64,000 nucleotides of DNA. It comes from Streptomyces rimosus subsp. rimosus. Lineage in GTDB: Bacteria > Actinomycetota > Actinomycetes > Streptomycetales > Streptomycetaceae. Below the pieces are notes generated by a model, which was not told the origin of the DNA, searched no databases, and was given only the letters and a program-made list of their open reading frames with translations. Shown here piece after piece: positions 34,750-43,587 of the stretch; position 1 is the first letter of the stretch, and each line of letters starts with the position of its first letter. The position numbers and the translations under genes are program-made. The stretch spans positions 57,170 through 121,169 of the forward strand of contig NZ_JOCQ01000015.1 in assembly GCF_000720725.1 (NCBI RefSeq), written 5' to 3'.

Positions 34750-36783
34750 ATGCGTTACGTGAGCAATCTGCCCTGTGCCACGGCGGAGGAGGACCACGTC
34801 ACCATCCCCGTCTCCGACGGCACCCGCCTGTCGGCGCGCATCTGGCGCCCCACGGCCTCGGACGAGGAACCGGTGCCGGCGGTGCTGGAGTACATCCCGT
34901 ACCGCAAAGGGGACCTGACCGCCGTACGGGACTCGATCCACCACCCGTACATCGCCGGCCACGGCTACGCCTGTGTCCGCGTCGACCTGCGCGGCACCGG
35001 CGAGTCGGAGGGCGTGCTGAGGGACGAGTACCTGGAACAGGAGCAGGCCGACGCCGAGGACGTGCTCGCCTGGCTGGCCGACCAGCCCTGGTGCGACGGC
35101 ACCACCGGCATGATGGGCCTCTCCTGGGGCGCCTTCGCCGCGCTCCAGGTCGCCGCCCGGCAGCCCCCGAGCCTGCGCGCCATCGTCATCGCGTCCTTCA
35201 CCGACGACCGGTACGCCGACGACATGCACTACATGGGCGGCCAGCTGCTCTCCGACAACCTGGCGGAGGCGGGCACCATGTTCGCCTACGGCACCTGCCC
35301 GCCCGACCCGGCCGTGGTGGGCGGCCGCTGGCGCCGGATGTGGCACGAGCGGCTGGAGAACACCCGGCCGTGGGCCCTGGAGTGGCTGAGCCACCAGCGC
35401 CGCGACGCCTACTGGCGGCACGCCTCGGTCTGCGAGGACTACAGCTCCGTACGCTGCCCGGTGCTCGCCTCCAGCGGCTGGGCCGACGGCTACTCCAACG
35501 CCGTCACCCGGCTGCTGGCCAACCTCGACGTACCGCGCAAGGGCCTGATCGGCCCCTGGTCGCACAAGTTCCCCCACCTGGGCGAACCGGGCCCCGCGAT
35601 CGGCTACCTCCAGGAAGTCGTGCGCTGGTGGGACCACTGGCTCAAGGGCGCCGACAACGGCGTCATGGACGGTCCGATGCTCAGCGCCTGGATGCAGGAC
35701 AGCATGCCGCCGTCCACCTCCTACGAGACCCGGCCGGGCCGCTGGGTCGGCGAGCCGGACTGGCCCTCCCCGAACGTCCGGTCCGTCGCGCGCCCGCTGT
35801 TCCGGCACCGGATCGGCGCCGACGGCGAGGAGTGCGGCGACCGCGGCTGCGGCGTGCTGACCGTGCAGTCACCGCTGTCCGTCGGCCAGTTCGCCGGCAA
35901 GTGGGCCTCCTACAACGCGCCGCCGGACCTGCCGTACGACCAGCGCGAGGAGGACGGCGGCTCGCTCGTCTTCGACAGCGACCGGCTCACCGAACGGGTG
36001 GAGATCCTCGGCTCGCCCACCGTCGAACTGGACCTGTCGGTCAGCGAACCGGTCGCCATGGTCGCCGCCCGGATCTCCGACGTGGCCCCCGACGGCCGCG
36101 CCACCCGCGTCACCTACGGCGTGCTCAACCTCGCCCACCACGAGACCGTCGGCGATCCCGAGCCCCTGGAGCCCGGCCACCGCTACCGCGCGACCGTCCA
36201 GCTCAACGGCGTCGCCCAGGCGTTCCCGCCCGGCCACCGCATCCGCCTGTCGCTGTCCACCTCGTACTGGCCGCTGGCCTGGCCGCCGCCCCGGCCCGCC
36301 ACGCTCAGCGTGCACGAGGGGACCAGCACCCTGACGCTGCCGGTACGGCCCACCACCGAACCCGACCGGCTGCCGCCGCGCCCGTTCGGCGAGCCGGAGG
36401 GCACCCGGCCGCTGGCCGTCACCCAGCTGACCGCGCCGGAGGAGCGCTGGGAGGTCAAGCGCGACCTGGTCGACTACAACTCCGAGCTGGAGATCGTCAA
36501 GGACCGCGGGCTGGCCCGCCTGGAGGACACCGGCATGGAGGTCGGCCGGCGCGCCTACGAGCGGTACGCGACCGTCGCCGACGACTTCACCTCCGCCACC
36601 GGCGAAACCCTGTGGACCATGCGCTTCCGGCGCGGCGACTGGGACGTACGGGTGGTCACCCACCAGAAAGTGCGGTGCGACGAGAAGGAGTTCACCGTGG
36701 ACGCCACCCTGGACGGCTACGAGAACGACCGCCGCGTCTTCTCCCGCACCTGGAACGAGACGATCCCGCGTGACTGCCTCTGA
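34750..36783 (+). CDS. CocE/NonD family X-Pro dipeptidyl-peptidase-like hydrolase
   Basis: A 677-residue serine hydrolase. ATG 34750 follows GAGGAGAAGG. The alpha/beta-hydrolase core shows IPVSDGTRLSARIWRP and RVDLRGTGESEG, the nucleophile elbow GLSWGA (Ser near residue 125), the acid region SSGWADGY and the His in GPWSHKFPHLG. The C-terminal jelly-roll (from about residue 380, HRIRLSLSTSYWPLAWPPP) is typical of X-Pro peptidases and cocaine esterase. The last 130 residues contain a further beta-rich segment. There is no signal peptide, so it is cytoplasmic. It could cleave the amide or ester product of the adjacent ATP-grasp enzyme. Confidence 0.85.
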   Translation: MRYVSNLPCATAEEDHVTIPVSDGTRLSARIWRPTASDEEPVPAVLEYIPYRKGDLTAVRDSIHHPYIAGHGYACVRVDLRGTGESEGVLRDEYLEQEQADAEDVLAWLADQPWCDGTTGMMGLSWGAFAALQVAARQPPSLRAIVIASFTDDRYADDMHYMGGQLLSDNLAEAGTMFAYGTCPPDPAVVGGRWRRMWHERLENTRPWALEWLSHQRRDAYWRHASVCEDYSSVRCPVLASSGWADGYSNAVTRLLANLDVPRKGLIGPWSHKFPHLGEPGPAIGYLQEVVRWWDHWLKGADNGVMDGPMLSAWMQDSMPPSTSYETRPGRWVGEPDWPSPNVRSVARPLFRHRIGADGEECGDRGCGVLTVQSPLSVGQFAGKWASYNAPPDLPYDQREEDGGSLVFDSDRLTERVEILGSPTVELDLSVSEPVAMVAARISDVAPDGRATRVTYGVLNLAHHETVGDPEPLEPGHRYRATVQLNGVAQAFPPGHRIRLSLSTSYWPLAWPPPRPATLSVHEGTSTLTLPVRPTTEPDRLPPRPFGEPEGTRPLAVTQLTAPEERWEVKRDLVDYNSELEIVKDRGLARLEDTGMEVGRRAYERYATVADDFTSATGETLWTMRFRRGDWDVRVVTHQKVRCDEKEFTVDATLDGYENDRRVFSRTWNETIPRDCL

Positions 36784-36825
36784 GAGGCGGCTGCCGGTGG
36801 GACAGGAGAGGGGTACGGTCGGCCC

Positions 36826-37332
36826 GTGCGCCTGCTGCTGACGTCCGACACCCACCTGCCCAAACGCGCCAAGGCCCTGCCGCCGGAGCTGCTGGACGAG
36901 GTGGCCCGCGCCGACGTGGTCGTCCACGCCGGGGACTGGGTGGACACCGCCACGCTGGACCTCCTGGAGGACCGCTCCCGCCGGCTCGTCGGCGTGTACG
37001 GCAACAACGACGGCCCGGACCTGCGCGCCCGCCTCCCGGAGGTGGCCTACGCCGAACTCGGCGGCCTGCGCTGGGGCGTGGTCCACGAGACCGGCCAGAA
37101 ACAGGGCCGCGAACGCCGCTGCGCCGAGCGGTACCCGGACCTGGACGTCCTGGTCTTCGGCCACAGCCACATCCCCTGGGACACCACCACGGAGGACGGC
37201 CGCCTCCGCCTCCTCAACCCCGGCTCACCGACCGACCGCAGGCGGCAGCCGTACTGCACGTACATGACGGCGACTGCCGCATCGGGGCGTCTCACCGATG
37301 TACAGCTGCACCGGCTGCCGCCGCGCGGCTGA
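36826..37332 (+). CDS. YfcE/MJ0936-type metallophosphoesterase
   Basis: A 168-residue phosphodiesterase. The metal motifs are SDTHLPK (D-x-H), VHAGDW (GDxxD-type), YGNNDGPD (GNxD), VVHETG and FGHSHIP (GHSH), followed by NPGSPTD. All expected dimetal ligands are present. Members hydrolyse bis-p-nitrophenyl phosphate and probably cyclic nucleotides or nucleotide-like diesters. GTG 36826 is used, with GGAGAGGGG 11-19 nt before it. It follows the CocE gene by 42 bp and converges on the chelatase gene 18 bp away. Confidence 0.85.
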   Translation: MRLLLTSDTHLPKRAKALPPELLDEVARADVVVHAGDWVDTATLDLLEDRSRRLVGVYGNNDGPDLRARLPEVAYAELGGLRWGVVHETGQKQGRERRCAERYPDLDVLVFGHSHIPWDTTTEDGRLRLLNPGSPTDRRRQPYCTYMTATAASGRLTDVQLHRLPPRG

Positions 37333-37350
37333 GGAGAGCCCGGTCGGGCG

Positions 37351-38109
37351 TCAGGCGACCAGCGCCGGTACCTCCCGGCACAGCGCCTCCTCGTACCGCC
37401 GTACCAGCAGCCCCGCCACCTCCGGCGCCGGTCCCAGGACATCGGCGAGGACATCCGCCCCCGCCTCCTCGGCCCCGCGGGCGATGCGGTCCGGGAGGAA
37501 GCCGGGGGCGATGACGTACGGGGCCACGGCGACGCGTTCGGCGCCGTCGGCCCGCAGGGCCCGCACGGCGTCCGCCGTGCGGGGGAGGGAGGCGGAGGCG
37601 AACGCAGGCCGCACGGCGCACCAACCGGTGGTGCGCCGCCACTCCCGCGCGATTTCAGCGATCACTGCGATCGCCTCCGGGTCGGAGGAGCCCGCCGAGG
37701 CCAGGACGACCCCGGTCGAGCGCCGGTCGCCGGGCCGCAGCCCGGCCTCGTACAGCCGCCGCTCCAGGGCGGCCGTCAGCAGCGGCGACGGCCCGAGCAC
37801 GCCGGCCTGGTGGACGGTCAGTCCGGGGAGCCGCGCACCGGCCTCCCGCAGTACGGCCGGGATGTCCGTCTTGGCGTGGAAGGCGCGGGTCAGCAGCAGC
37901 GGCAGGGCCACCACCTCCCGTACGCCGTCCGCCGCCAGCCGCTCCAGCGCCCGGGGCACGCCCGGCGCGTTGAAGTCGAGGAAGGCGACCTCGACGCGCA
38001 GGCCGGGGCGCAGCGCCCGCACCCGCGCGCACAGCGCGGTGACGGTCGCCGCGTGCCGCGGGTCGCGGCTGCCGTGGGCGATGACGAGGAGGGCCGGTCG
38101 TACGGTCAT
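37351..38109 (-). CDS. Sirohydrochlorin chelatase-like protein
   Basis: A 252-residue CbiX/SirB-type protein at the end of the sulfur operon. LLVIAHGSRDPRHAATV holds the first metal-binding His, and VVALPLLLTRAFHAKTDIP the second. The duplicated domain in the C-terminal half keeps GVVLASAGSSDPEA and VAVAPYVIAPGFLPDR but lacks the paired His. Inserting Fe into sirohydrochlorin would supply siroheme for the sulfite reductase encoded at the head of the operon. It starts 3 bp after ssuC ends. Confidence 0.83.
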   Translation of the reverse strand: MTVRPALLVIAHGSRDPRHAATVTALCARVRALRPGLRVEVAFLDFNAPGVPRALERLAADGVREVVALPLLLTRAFHAKTDIPAVLREAGARLPGLTVHQAGVLGPSPLLTAALERRLYEAGLRPGDRRSTGVVLASAGSSDPEAIAVIAEIAREWRRTTGWCAVRPAFASASLPRTADAVRALRADGAERVAVAPYVIAPGFLPDRIARGAEEAGADVLADVLGPAPEVAGLLVRRYEEALCREVPALVA

Positions 38110-38112
38110 GGG

Positions 38113-39072
38113 TCAGCTCTTCACCAGCAGGCCGCGGCTGCGCAGCACCCGCCGCTCGATCGGCGCGAAGATCAGCAGCTCGATGCCGATGCCGACGACG
38201 AGGATGAGGAGGATGGCGGAGAGCACCCAGGACATGTCCTGGAGTTCGCGGCCCTGTTCGAGGAGCTGGCCGAGGCCGGTGCCCAGGTCGGCGGCGTTGA
38301 CGATGAGTTCGGCGGCCATCAGGGAGCGCCAGGAGAAGGCCCAGCCCTGCTTGAGGCCGGCGAGGTAGCCGGGCAGCGCGGCGGGCAGCAGGACGTGCCG
38401 GACGCCGGTCAGCCCGCGGGCGCCGATCGTGCGGCCGGCGCGCAGGTAGAGCGGCGAGATCTGGTCGACGCCGGCGACCAGGCCGTTGGCGATCGAGGGG
38501 ACCGCGCCGAGCAGCACCACCGCGTAGATGGTGGCGTCGCTCAGGCCGAACCAGATGATGGCGGCGGGCACCCAGGCCACCGAGGGCAGCGACTGCAGGC
38601 CGCTGAGGATCGGCCCGATCGCGGCCCGTACCGGCTTGACCCGGGCGACGATCAGGCCCAGCGGCGTACCGATCACCACCGAGGCCAGGAAGCCGAGGGC
38701 GCCGCGCGACACGCTGGTCCACACGTAGTCGAGCAGCGTGCCCTCCAGCCACTTGTCCTGGAGCGAGCGGGCCACGTCGACCGGGCTGGGCAGCAGGTAG
38801 TGGTCCTTCAGCTCGAAGTGGTAGGCGAGCTGCCACAGGCCCAGGACGAGGGCGACCGCGACGACCGGCGGCACCGCCTTGGCGCCGAGCCTGCGCAGCC
38901 AGGGCTGCCGGTCGGTGACGGTGGTGTCGAGGGCGTCCAGACCGGCTTCCAGCCCGGCCAGGTCGGCGGGGCCGCCGGGGCCGCCGGGCTCGGCGGTGGC
39001 CGGTGACGCGGCGGCCACCGGCTCGTCGGCTGCGGCGGCCCCGGCGGCCGTCCCGGTCTCAGTGCTGGCCAT
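38113..39072 (-). CDS. ssuC: Sulfonate/taurine ABC transporter permease
   Basis: A 319-residue permease of the SsuC/TauC family. ATG 39072 lies inside the end of ssuB (14-bp overlap). A charged, Ala/Gly-rich cytoplasmic tail of about 65 residues precedes six membrane segments. The EAA-like loop is LYLRAGRTIGARGLTGVRHVLLPAALPGYLAGLKQGWAFSW. It imports aliphatic sulfonates or similar organosulfur compounds when sulfate or cysteine is scarce. The operon context, downstream of cys genes, supports a sulfur substrate over nitrate. Confidence 0.85.
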   Translation of the reverse strand: MASTETGTAAGAAAADEPVAAASPATAEPGGPGGPADLAGLEAGLDALDTTVTDRQPWLRRLGAKAVPPVVAVALVLGLWQLAYHFELKDHYLLPSPVDVARSLQDKWLEGTLLDYVWTSVSRGALGFLASVVIGTPLGLIVARVKPVRAAIGPILSGLQSLPSVAWVPAAIIWFGLSDATIYAVVLLGAVPSIANGLVAGVDQISPLYLRAGRTIGARGLTGVRHVLLPAALPGYLAGLKQGWAFSWRSLMAAELIVNAADLGTGLGQLLEQGRELQDMSWVLSAILLILVVGIGIELLIFAPIERRVLRSRGLLVKS

Positions 39073-39901
39073 GGCGGCGGATCTCCCCACGGAGCTGTTC
39101 GGTGATCTCTACGGAAAGGTCGGCGACCGCCGCGTCCTCGATGCGCCGCGGCTGCGGGATGTCCACGGTCCACTCGCGGGCGATCCGGCCGGGCCGGGAG
39201 GACAGCAGCACCACCCGCTCGGCGAGCCGCACCGCCTCCCGGACGTTGTGGGTGACGAACAGGACGGACAGGCCGCCGCTGCCGGCGGTGCCGTCGTTGG
39301 ACTCCTGCCAGATGCGGGTCAGTTCGTCGTGCAGGACGTCGCGGGTGATGGCGTCGAGGGCCGCGAACGGCTCGTCCATCAGGAGCAGCCGGCTGTCCTG
39401 CGCCAGGGCGCGGGCCATCGCCACCCGCTGCCGCATACCGCCGGACAGCTCGTGCACGCGCTTGCCGTACGCGCCCTTGAGCCGTACGAGTTCGAGCAGC
39501 CGCTCGGCCTCGGCACGCCGCTCCGCGCGCGGCACCCCGCGCAGGCGCAGCGCCAGTTCGATGTTGCGGCCCGCGGTGAGCCACGGGAACAGCGCGTGCT
39601 CCTGGAACATCAGGGCCGGGCGGCCGCCGGGCGTCTCGATGCTCCCCGCGGACGGGCTGTCGAGCCCGGCGACGAGGTTGAGCAGCGTCGACTTGCCGCA
39701 GCCCGACGCCCCCAGCAGACAGACGAACTCGCCCGGCGCGACATCGATGCTGATGTCGTCCAGCACGTGCTGCTGCGCGCCGGGGCGGCCGAACGACTTC
39801 GAGACATGGTCGATGCGAGCGGCGTGGGAAGCGTTGGTGCCGTCCGCGTCCGCCGTGGCGGACGGCCGGCTGCCGGGCTGGCTGAGCGTGGTGGTCGTCA
39901 T
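39059..39901 (-). CDS. ssuB: Sulfonate/taurine ABC transporter ATPase
   Basis: A 280-residue ABC ATPase. AGGAGG lies 8 nt before ATG. Walker A is LGASGCGKST, the Q-loop FQEHALFPWL, the signature LSGGMRQRVAMARAL, Walker B RLLLMDEPFAALD and the H-loop FVTHNVREA. It shows the short SsuB/TauB/NrtD-type layout without a C-terminal regulatory domain. It energises import by SsuC with SsuA as receptor. Confidence 0.88.
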   Translation of the reverse strand: MTTTTLSQPGSRPSATADADGTNASHAARIDHVSKSFGRPGAQQHVLDDISIDVAPGEFVCLLGASGCGKSTLLNLVAGLDSPSAGSIETPGGRPALMFQEHALFPWLTAGRNIELALRLRGVPRAERRAEAERLLELVRLKGAYGKRVHELSGGMRQRVAMARALAQDSRLLLMDEPFAALDAITRDVLHDELTRIWQESNDGTAGSGGLSVLFVTHNVREAVRLAERVVLLSSRPGRIAREWTVDIPQPRRIEDAAVADLSVEITEQLRGEIRRHGQH

Positions 39902-39933
39902 CGGTGTCACCTCCTGGGGATACGTGCGGCGGA

Positions 39934-41040
39934 CTACTCGCCGCCGAGGCCGGCGTCGTCGACGGCCGGCTTGCCCTCGGCCTTGAGCACCTTGTTGAGC
40001 AGCGTGAGGTCGTAGATGCCCTTGAGGGACGGCTTCTTCAGCAGGCCGGCCCGCACCGCGTGGTCCGCCTCCTGCTGGAGGGTGGCGGCCAGCGGGTCGT
40101 CGGTGACGTCGGTGTTGCGGAACGCCGGGTCGATGACGTCGGGCGGCAGCGCCTTGCCGGCCGCGGCGGCCAGCTTGTCGTTGAGCGCCTGCTTGGCCTC
40201 GGCCGGGTGGGTCTTGATGTACGTGTTGGTCTTGACCGAGGCGCGCAGCACCGCCTCGACGGCCTTCGGGTGCTCCTTGAGGAACTTCTGCGAGACGATC
40301 ACGTTCGTGATGACGAACTTGCCGTCCTTCCACAGCTTCTTCTCGTCCAGCAGCACCCGGCCGCCCTCGGCGACCAGCTTGGACGCGGTCGGCTCGGGCA
40401 CCCACGCGGCGTCGATGCTGCCCTGCCGGAAGGCGACCGGCGTGACCTTGTTCTCGGTGCGCTGCACGGTCACGTCGCCCTTGCCGGTGGTGGCGTCGAC
40501 CCGATAACCCTTCTCGGCCAGGTAGTTGAGCAGCGCCACGTCCTGGGTGTTGCCCAGCTGCGGGGTGGCGATCGTCTTGCCCTTGAGGTCGTCGAGACTT
40601 TTGATCTTCTTGGGGTCGACGACGAGCGAGACGCCGCCGGACGCCGATCCCGAAATGATCTTCAGGCTCTTGCCCTTGGACGTCGTCCAGCCGTTGATCG
40701 CGGGGGACGGGCCGATCCAGCCGATGTCGATGGCGCCGGAGTTCAGCGCCTCGATCTCGGCCGGGCCCGCGTTGAACACCGACGGCGCGAACTTGGTGCC
40801 GCCCAGCTCCTTCTGGAAGAACCCCTTCTGGTCGCCGACCAGCGCGGTGGCGTGCGTGGTGTTGGCGAAGTAGCCGACCTTGACCTGGTCGAGCCCGTCG
40901 GTTTTCGGGCCTTTGGCCGCGACCGCGCCCTGGCCGTCCTGCTTGGCGCGGGAGCCGTAGCCGCAGGCGCCGAGCGTGCCCAGCAGGAGGGGGACGGTGG
41001 CGGCGGCCGCGAGGAGGCGGAGGCGTCGTACGGCAGGCAC
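39934..41040 (-). CDS. ssuA: Sulfonate-binding lipoprotein
   Basis: A 368-residue periplasmic-binding-type receptor. GTG 41040 has GAGAGGA upstream. The signal LRLLAAAATVPLLLGTLGAC is a lipoprotein leader with a LGAC lipobox. The mature protein has VKVGYFANTTHATALVGDQKGFFQKELGG and FNAGPAEIEALNSGAIDIGWIGPSPA, the SsuA/TauA/NrtA ligand-binding pattern. It captures sulfonates at the cell surface for the importer. It lies 93 bp downstream of a possible tiny gene. Confidence 0.88.
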   Translation of the reverse strand: MPAVRRLRLLAAAATVPLLLGTLGACGYGSRAKQDGQGAVAAKGPKTDGLDQVKVGYFANTTHATALVGDQKGFFQKELGGTKFAPSVFNAGPAEIEALNSGAIDIGWIGPSPAINGWTTSKGKSLKIISGSASGGVSLVVDPKKIKSLDDLKGKTIATPQLGNTQDVALLNYLAEKGYRVDATTGKGDVTVQRTENKVTPVAFRQGSIDAAWVPEPTASKLVAEGGRVLLDEKKLWKDGKFVITNVIVSQKFLKEHPKAVEAVLRASVKTNTYIKTHPAEAKQALNDKLAAAAGKALPPDVIDPAFRNTDVTDDPLAATLQQEADHAVRAGLLKKPSLKGIYDLTLLNKVLKAEGKPAVDDAGLGGE

Positions 41041-41133
41041 GGGAGGGGGTCCTCTCGGAGGGCCGGGCGGCGAGCGCCTAGGGCGGGCCCGGCAGAGCGG
41101 TGGAATGCAGGGAAAGGGGCGGGCGGCGGTACG

Positions 41134-41271
41134 TCATCGGCGCACACATCGCCCGACGCCGCCCTGGCCGCTGCCCAGGGCGCCGCTGCCGATCCGGCCG
41201 CCCTCCTTCGCGAAGGTCGAGAAGGCGTCCGCGAAGGTCGAGAGGGAGTCCAGGGCCAGGGATCCGGTCAT
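41134..41271 (-). CDS. Possible 45-residue peptide between cysN and ssuA
   Basis: An ATG one base after the cysN stop opens a 45-codon frame (MTGSLALDSLSTFADAFSTF...). Third positions are GC-rich and termination-reinitiation is plausible. An internal near-repeat (LSTFADAFSTFAKEGG) comes from a direct repeat of TCGACCTTCGCG. No family is recognised; it may simply be spacer. Confidence 0.3.
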   Translation of the reverse strand: MTGSLALDSLSTFADAFSTFAKEGGRIGSGALGSGQGGVGRCVRR

Positions 41272-41272
41272 G

Positions 41273-42631
41273 TCAGAAGTCCCATTCCGCGTCGTCGTCA
41301 GCTGCGGCGGTGTGCGCCGCCGCGGCCTCGGCCGCCTCGGCGAACGCGGACCCGGCCATCCCCGCGGTCAGCGTCGTGCCGTCCGCCGGGTCGATGAGCA
41401 GGAACGATCCGGTGCGCCGGGAGTCGGCGTAGGGGTCCAGGGCCAGCGGCTCGGCGGTGCGCAGCACGAGGCGGCCGATGTCGTTGGCGGCCAGCTCGCC
41501 GGGCGCCGGGTGCTGCGAGAGGTCGTCCAGCGTCAGCCGGGACGGGATGTCCTTGACGATCGCCTTGACGGTACGGGTGGTGTGCTTGAGCAGCACCCGC
41601 TGACCCGTCTTCAGCGGCCGGTCGGCGACGTGGCAGACGGTCGCCTCGACGTCCTGCGTGGCGGCGGGCGGGGCCGCGGCCGGGGCGATCAGGTCGCCGC
41701 GCGAGATGTCCAGGTCGTCGGCGAGCCGTACGGTCACCGACTGCGGCGCCCAGGCCACGTCCACCGCCTCGCCCAGCACGTCCAGCGCCTCGATGGTGCT
41801 GCTGCGGCCGGACGGCAGCACCGTCACGGCGTCGCCGACGCGCAGCACGCCGGAGGCGATCTGACCCGCGTAGCCGCGGTAGTCGGGCAGGTCGGGGGTC
41901 TGCGGGCGGATGACGTACTGCACCGGGAAGCGGGCCGGGTCCCGGGAGGGGTCGGCCACCACCGGGACGGTCTCCAGGTGCTCCAGCACGGTCGGGCCGC
42001 CGTACCAGTCCATGTTCGTGGACGGGGTCACGACGTTGTCGCCGGCCAGCGCGGAGATCGGGATCGCGGTGATCTCCGGTACGCCCAGCGAGGCGGCGTA
42101 CGTGGTGAACTCCTCGGCGATCGCCGCGAACACCGGCTCCGCGTAGTCCACCAGGTCCATCTTGTTGACGGCCAGCACGACGTGCGGCACGCGCAGCAGC
42201 GCGGCGACGGCGGCGTGCCGGCGGGTCTGCTCCACGACGCCGTTGCGGGCGTCGACCAGCACCACGGCCAGCTCGGCGGTGGAGGCGCCGGTGACCATGT
42301 TGCGGGTGTACTGCACATGGCCGGGGGTGTCGGCGAGGATGAAGCGGCGCCGGGGCGTGGCGAAGTAGCGGTAGGCGACATCGATGGTGATGCCCTGCTC
42401 GCGCTCGGCGCGCAGCCCGTCGGTCAGCAGGGCGAGGTCCGGGGCCTCCTGGCCGCGGCCCAGCGAGGCCCGCTCGACCGCTTCGAGCTGGTCGGCCAGC
42501 ACCGACTTCGAGTCGTGCAGCAGCCGCCCGACCAGGGTGGACTTGCCGTCGTCCACCGAGCCGGCGGTGGCGAAGCGCAGCAGTGAGGTGGCCGTGGCGG
42601 CCACGTCCACCGGGTCGACAATCGTGCTCAT
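41273..42631 (-). CDS. cysN: Sulfate adenylyltransferase subunit 1 (GTPase)
   Basis: A 452-residue EF-Tu-like GTPase. The G1 motif is GSVDDGKST, switch I follows REQGITIDVAYRYF, G3 is DTPGH, G4 NKMD and G5 ISAL. Domains II and III follow to the C-terminus. There is no C-terminal APS kinase, which is instead encoded by cysC. With CysD it couples GTP hydrolysis to APS formation from sulfate and ATP. It starts 2 bp after cysD. The last 25 residues are an Ala/Asp-rich tail. Confidence 0.92.
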   Translation of the reverse strand: MSTIVDPVDVAATATSLLRFATAGSVDDGKSTLVGRLLHDSKSVLADQLEAVERASLGRGQEAPDLALLTDGLRAEREQGITIDVAYRYFATPRRRFILADTPGHVQYTRNMVTGASTAELAVVLVDARNGVVEQTRRHAAVAALLRVPHVVLAVNKMDLVDYAEPVFAAIAEEFTTYAASLGVPEITAIPISALAGDNVVTPSTNMDWYGGPTVLEHLETVPVVADPSRDPARFPVQYVIRPQTPDLPDYRGYAGQIASGVLRVGDAVTVLPSGRSSTIEALDVLGEAVDVAWAPQSVTVRLADDLDISRGDLIAPAAAPPAATQDVEATVCHVADRPLKTGQRVLLKHTTRTVKAIVKDIPSRLTLDDLSQHPAPGELAANDIGRLVLRTAEPLALDPYADSRRTGSFLLIDPADGTTLTAGMAGSAFAEAAEAAAAHTAAADDDAEWDF

Positions 42632-42633
42632 GG

Positions 42634-43587
42634 TTAGAAATACCCCTCGCGCTTGCGGTCCTCCATGGCGGCCTCGGACAGCTTGTCGTCGGCCCGCGTC
42701 GCGCCCCGCTCGGTGAGCCGGGAGGCGGCGATCTCCGCGATGACGGCCTCGATGGTCGCCGCGTCGGAGTCGACGGCACCGGTGCAGGACATGTCACCGA
42801 CGGTGCGGTAGCGCACCAGCCGCGTCTCGACGGTCTCACCGTCCTTGGGGCCGCCCCACTCGCCGGGCGCCAGCCACATGCCGGCGCGCGCGAAGACCTC
42901 GCGCTCGTGCGCGTAGTAGATGGCGGGCAGTTCGATCTTCTCGCGGGCGATGTACTGCCACACGTCCAGCTCGGTCCAGTTGGACAGCGGGAAGACGCGG
43001 ACGTGCTCGCCGGGGGAGTGCCGGCCGTTGTAGAGCTGCCACAGCTCGGGGCGCTGGCGGCGCGGGTCCCAGCCGCCGAACTCGTCGCGCAGCGAGAACA
43101 CCCGCTCCTTGGCGCGCGCCTTCTCCTCGTCCCGGCGCCCGCCGCCGAACACCGCGTCGAAGCGGTTGGACTCGATGGCGTGCAGCAGCGGCACGGTCTG
43201 CAGCGGGTTGCGGGTGCCGTCCGGGCGCTCGCGCAGCTCGCCGCGGTCGATGAAGTCCTGTACGGAGGCGACGTGCAGCCGCAGTCCGTGCCGGGCCACC
43301 GTACGGTCGCGGTAGTCCAGCACCTCGGGGAAGTTGTGGCCGGTGTCCACGTGCAGCAGCGCGAACGGCACCGGCGCGGGCGCGAACGCCTTCAGCGCCA
43401 GGTGCAGCATGAGGATCGAGTCCTTGCCGCCGGAGAAGAGGATCACCGGCCGCTCGAACTCGCCCCCCACCTCGCGGAAGATGTGCACCGCCTCGGACTC
43501 CAGCGCGTCCAGGTGGCTGAGCGCGTACGGGTTGTCGGCGTCGCCGGGGTTCCCGGCGCCCTCGCTCACGGCAGCGGCCGTCGTCAT
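42634..43587 (-). CDS. cysD: Sulfate adenylyltransferase subunit 2
   Basis: A 317-residue PP-loop ATPase. The PP-loop is ILFSGGKDSILMLHL. Other conserved parts are HVDTGHNFPEVL, FGGGRRDEEKARAKERVFS, PLSNWTELDVWQYI and the C-terminal RLTERGATRADDKLSEAAMEDRKREGYF. It forms APS with CysN. ATG 43587 overlaps cysC by 4 bp. Its N-terminal 22 residues are longer than the shortest homologues and are hydrophilic. Confidence 0.93.
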   Translation of the reverse strand: MTTAAAVSEGAGNPGDADNPYALSHLDALESEAVHIFREVGGEFERPVILFSGGKDSILMLHLALKAFAPAPVPFALLHVDTGHNFPEVLDYRDRTVARHGLRLHVASVQDFIDRGELRERPDGTRNPLQTVPLLHAIESNRFDAVFGGGRRDEEKARAKERVFSLRDEFGGWDPRRQRPELWQLYNGRHSPGEHVRVFPLSNWTELDVWQYIAREKIELPAIYYAHEREVFARAGMWLAPGEWGGPKDGETVETRLVRYRTVGDMSCTGAVDSDAATIEAVIAEIAASRLTERGATRADDKLSEAAMEDRKREGYF

